25,960 bases of DNA from the NCBI RefSeq assembly GCF_000003605.2, contig NW_003120450.1, positions 1-25,960 on the forward strand, given 5' to 3'. The position numbers were made by a program, and so were the translations under genes. This stretch comes from Saccoglossus kowalevskii. Lineage: Eukaryota; Hemichordata; Enteropneusta; Harrimaniidae. This document shows positions 24,550 through 25,960 of this stretch, in pieces (positions within the stretch are counted from its first letter, which is position 1; the number at the start of each line of letters is the position of its first letter). The notes below the pieces were generated by a model that saw nothing but the letters and a program-made list of their open reading frames with translations, made no database searches and was not told the DNA's origin.

Positions 24550-25205
24550 ATAAGTGAGATGTTAATATACATAACTGTATTCACTGCTGCAGATAGTGAC
24601 ATGTAACCAGTGCTATAAGTGAGATGTTAATATACATAACTGTATTCACTGCTGCAGATAGTGACATGTAACCAGTGCTATAAGTGAGATGTTAATATAC
24701 ATAACTGTATTCACTGCTGCAGATAGTGACATGTAACCAGTGCTATAAGTGAGATGTTAATATACATAACTGTATTCACTGCTGCAGATAGTGACATGTA
24801 ACCAGTGCTATAAGTGAGATGTTAATATACATAACTGTATTCACTGCTGCAGATAGTGACATATAACCAGTGCTATAAGTGAGATGTTAATATACATAAC
24901 TGTATTCACTGCTGCAGATAGTGACATGTAACCAGTGCTATAAGTGAGATGTTAATATACATAACTGTATTCACTGCTGCAGATAGTGACATGTAACCAG
25001 TGCTATAAGTGAGACGTTAATATACATAACTGTATTCACTGCTGCAGATAGCGATATGTAACCAGTGCTATAAGTGAGACGTTAATATACATGTAACTGT
25101 ATTCACTGCTGCAGATAGTGACATGTAACCAGTGCTATAAGTGAGATGTTAATATACATAACTGTATTCACTGCTGCAGATAGTGACATGTAATCAGTGC
25201 TATAA
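24550..25205. repeat. Terminal higher-order copy, cut off at the array edge
   Basis: Matches 20,701-21,356 at a constant offset of 3,849 bp. ACATATAACC lies at 24,860, GCGATATG at 25,052 and GTAATCAGTG at 25,191, all in the same order and spacing. The internal copy carries on as normal monomers after GTAATCAGTG, but here the repeat stops within that same unit. The left limit is approximate because uninformative TG units precede it. Confidence 0.88.
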
Positions 25206-25212
25206 TGAAGAC
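25195..25212. other. Right boundary of the satellite
   Basis: The last recognisable repeat bases are CAGTGCTATAA, ending at about 25,205. A normal unit would continue GTGAGATG, but the sequence reads TGAAGACATC. The array therefore stops about 24 bases into a monomer. No target-site duplication or inverted repeat marks the edge, so unequal exchange or replication slippage explains it more simply than insertion. Confidence 0.85.
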
Positions 25213-25233
25213 ATCAGACAATAGATATGACCA

Positions 25234-25297
25234 ATGTATCAGATGAATGTATATGATCATGTGACCTCAATAGTATGCATAATTATTTTCAAATTTT
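25234..25297 (+). CDS. Doubtful candidate first exon with signal peptide
   Basis: An ATG at 25,234 (second in-frame ATG at 25,243) opens a frame that reaches TAA at 25,405. A possible donor, GTGAGC at 25,298, cuts after the first base of a codon. That is the phase needed to join the Shisa-like exon at 25,596. The joined N-terminus would have the hydrophobic run VTSIVCIIIFKFFSFIA followed at once by the first cysteine, which resembles a signal peptide with cleavage after alanine. Against it are weak start contexts (C at -3), no basic residue before the hydrophobic run, poor exon-side bases at the donor, and the ease with which AT-rich DNA gives such frames. A second in-phase donor, GTAAGA at 25,364, gives a less signal-like product. 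Confidence 0.2.
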
Positions 25298-25408
25298 GTG
25301 AGCCTGGGAAAATGAAATATTTAGAGGTTATAAACGTCAAGTGCTCAGTATTGGGTAGTGGATGTAAGACCTCTCTGGGGAAAATTAGCATATTTGATGG
25401 GAGATAAT

Positions 25409-25462
25409 AATAAAGGATTCATTCATTCACCCCATCCCATTCAATTCCATCCCATCCTGTCC
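25409..25462. repeat. Low-complexity patch, (ATTC)n and CCATCCCAT
   Basis: AATAAA leads into three ATTC copies (25,417-25,428), then CCATCCCATTC (25,432) and CCATCCCATCC (25,447), a direct repeat 15 bp apart. An AATAATAATAAA run followed by a tetranucleotide microsatellite resembles the 3' tail of a short retroposon, but no body or promoter boxes are recognisable to its left, so it may simply be a microsatellite. AATAAA here is not good evidence for a gene end. Confidence 0.6.
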
Positions 25463-25558
25463 ATTAGATTGTAGATGCAAATTACTATTATATAGTACAA
25501 ATTTTGCATGTAGGCCCAGTTAGTATGGAGTTTGAAAATACTTGCTGTCATCAAACTC

Positions 25559-25595
25559 TTACTAAACCTTTTCTGTGATTTCTTCTATTTTGCAG
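25559..25595 (+). promoter_or_regulatory. 3' splice site with branch point
   Basis: TACTAAA (25,560-25,566) is a strong branch-point match about 30 bases before the acceptor. A pyrimidine-rich tract, CTTTTCTGTGATTTCTTC, and TTTTGCAG follow, ending at 25,595. The next AG is well inside the coding exon. Together these mark the intron end and give a phase-1 junction: the exon starts with the last two bases of a codon. Confidence 0.85.
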
Positions 25596-25773
25596 TTTCC
25601 TTTATAGCTTGTGAACACTGTTTAGGCTACATTGATTCGGATGGAACTTATCATAGCAGTTTTGATTGTGAGGGGATATTTGACAATGGAGACACTTGCT
25701 GTGGTACTTTATTTGATAAGTATTGTTGCTATGAAGATGTGATAGTTGATGTTGATGAGGATGACGCTATGAG
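25596..25773 (+). CDS. Shisa-like cysteine-rich exon (partial gene)
   Basis: An internal exon of 178 bp encodes about 59 residues of a Shisa-type ectodomain. The order is SFIACEHCLGYID, then SDGTYHSSFDCEG, then DTCCGTLFDKYCC, then an acidic segment DVDEDDAM. The cysteine pattern C-x2-C, C, CC-G, YCC with GY and F-x-C is characteristic of Shisa and related families (WBP1/VOPP1-like, CYYR1). In these families the Cys-rich lumenal or extracellular part precedes one transmembrane helix and a proline-rich tail. In vertebrates they modulate Wnt/FGF receptor maturation or act as AMPA-receptor auxiliary subunits; no such role can be assigned here. The usual cysteine in CCGxC is leucine (CCGTL). The frame is open further left but has no ATG there, only a TTG at 25,532, and the hydrophobic stretch it spells is a translated polypyrimidine tract. 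The end is set by GAG|GTTTGT. The transmembrane part must lie in later exons outside the window. Confidence 0.85.
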
Positions 25774-25779
25774 GTTTGT
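25772..25779 (+). promoter_or_regulatory. 5' splice site of the Shisa-like exon
   Basis: GAG|GTTTGT places the donor after 25,773, leaving two bases of a codon on the exon (phase 2). The exon side matches consensus, but the intron side has T rather than A/G at +3, so it is moderate. A second option, TTT|GTAATG at 25,778, is weaker on the exon side. Reading on in frame gives only 12 more residues, unlike the family, before TAG at 25,811. Confidence 0.6.
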
Positions 25780-25856
25780 AATGTGTTACCAGTATATTTA
25801 CATCCTTTGGTAGGTGTTAATTCATGTATGCTCACATAACCCTTACAAAAGTTTCC
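25774..25856. other. Start of next intron
   Basis: AT-rich sequence with no further coding similarity. In-frame TAG at 25,811 supports intron status. Confidence 0.55.
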
Positions 25857-25909
25857 TGTAGGATTCCTATAAGAATCCTATTGAACAAATTCTTGTAGGA
25901 TTCCTATAA
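25857..25909. repeat. Paired direct repeats with internal hairpin
   Basis: TGTAGGATTCCTATAA occurs at 25,857-25,872 and again at 25,894-25,909, 37 bp apart and identical over 16 bases. The first overlaps an inverted repeat: TAGGATTC at 25,859-25,866 pairs with GAATCCTA at 25,873-25,880 across a 6-base loop. The same GGATTCC/CCTATA vocabulary continues in the palindrome just downstream, so all of it probably belongs to one element. Confidence 0.8.
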
Positions 25910-25911
25910 TA

Positions 25912-25960
25912 TTTTGACACGTGTTTTCCTATAGGAATCCTATAGGATTTTGTGTCAAAA
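25912..25960. repeat. 49-bp near-palindrome, possible foldback/MITE end
   Basis: TTTTGACAC (25,912-25,920) is the exact reverse complement of GTGTCAAAA (25,952-25,960). Inside, CCTATAGGAATCCTATAGG forms a second symmetric core, so almost the whole 49 bp can fold on itself with a few mismatches between the arms. It ends on the last base of the window, so its true extent is unknown. A DNA-transposon-derived terminal repeat is plausible but no transposase or target duplication is seen. Confidence 0.8.

Larger units (their letters stand above)
1..25205. repeat. 65-bp tandem satellite array
   Basis: Head-to-tail repeats of one 65-bp unit fill this whole stretch, about 385 copies in a single orientation. 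Taking AGTGACATG as unit start, key landmarks are AACCAGTGCTATAAGTGA, then GA(C/T)GTTAATATACAT, then AACTGTATTCACTGCTGCAG, ending in GAT. Nearly every unit has a CTGCAG (PstI) site. Most differences are single substitutions or insertions of 2 or 6 bp. No transposon or inversion interrupts it. The unit length is not a multiple of three and all frames meet stops, so it is non-coding. The left edge is outside the window. I do not recognise it as a named satellite. Centromeric, heterochromatic or intronic status cannot be told from sequence. Confidence 0.99.
25206..25595. other. AT-rich unique DNA between satellite and exon
   Basis: No similarity to the satellite is visible. It holds ATGATCAT at about 25,247, a short open frame (25,234-25,407), AATAATAATAAA (25,403-25,414 region), a low-complexity patch and a 3' splice site. 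It is either the end of a large intron or the 5' region of the gene plus a short intron, depending on where the first exon lies. Confidence 0.7.

Noticed and set aside
1-25205. CRISPR array
   Set aside because: The whole 65-bp unit repeats with no unique spacers, no cas genes are present, and the flank is a spliced animal-type exon.
1-25205. Telomeric repeat or CENP-B-box satellite
   Set aside because: No TTAGGG-like runs and no CENP-B-box-like word with its CG-rich core in the monomer.
1-25205. Protein-coding repeat domain
   Set aside because: 65 is not divisible by three, and stops recur in every frame on both strands.
25234-25407. Complete 57-codon ORF as a stand-alone gene
   Set aside because: No recognisable family, weak start context and AT-rich composition; kept only as a doubtful first exon.
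25409-25414. AATAAA polyadenylation signal
   Set aside because: No upstream coding sequence ends nearby on this strand, and it sits in a low-complexity run.
25525-25580. ATG at 25,525 as start of the Shisa-like frame
   Set aside because: It is out of frame with the exon and meets TGA at about 25,576.
25778-25783. GTAATG as the exon's donor
   Set aside because: The exon-side bases TTT fit poorly; GAG|GTTTGT four bases earlier is preferred, though not certain.
25532-25813. A 93-residue open frame read as one intact small protein with a hydrophobic leader
   Set aside because: It begins at TTG, not ATG. Its first 21 codons are the branch point and polypyrimidine tract of a splice site, and its last 12 codons run past a donor. 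Only the middle is coding.

Overview
The window is eukaryotic and almost certainly metazoan. About 97% of it (1 to about 25,205) is one uninterrupted tandem satellite. The last 755 bases are AT-rich unique DNA with one recognisable spliced exon. There are no bacterial-style genes, operons or Shine-Dalgarno sites. The exon has a branch point, polypyrimidine tract, AG acceptor and GT donor, and it encodes a cysteine-rich Shisa-type ectodomain, an animal family. I cannot name the species; an invertebrate is my guess, held weakly.

Satellite (1-25,205): the basic monomer is 65 bp, with 67-bp (+GT) and 71-bp (+6) length variants, giving roughly 385 copies in one orientation. Its left edge lies outside the window. 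No frame stays open across monomers, and I see no inserted transposon. Copies are very similar but carry heritable marker variants. Tracking these shows a mosaic of longer higher-order modules, called A, E, F, C and D here. They recur with exactly conserved internal spacing: E-A at 11.0 kb, E-F-A at 15.6 kb, E-F-truncated A at 19.4 kb, and tandem 1.18/1.24-kb (C) and 0.98-kb (D) duplications. The commonest polymorphism is CG versus TG at the only CpG of the standard monomer.

Right flank (25,206-25,595): the array stops in mid-monomer and passes into AT-rich DNA. This DNA holds an (ATTC)n/CCATCCCAT low-complexity patch, a possible but doubtful small first exon, and a good 3' splice site.

Exon (25,596-25,773, + strand): it encodes part of a Shisa-like secreted or membrane protein with seven cysteines. 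If the preceding exon lies beyond the satellite, the whole array is intronic. If it is the small candidate at 25,234-25,297, the gene begins right beside the array. The sequence alone does not decide this.

Right end (25,774-25,960): start of the next intron, with a cluster of CCTATAGGA-type direct and inverted repeats. A 49-bp near-palindrome runs to the last base of the window and may be part of a foldback or MITE-like element.
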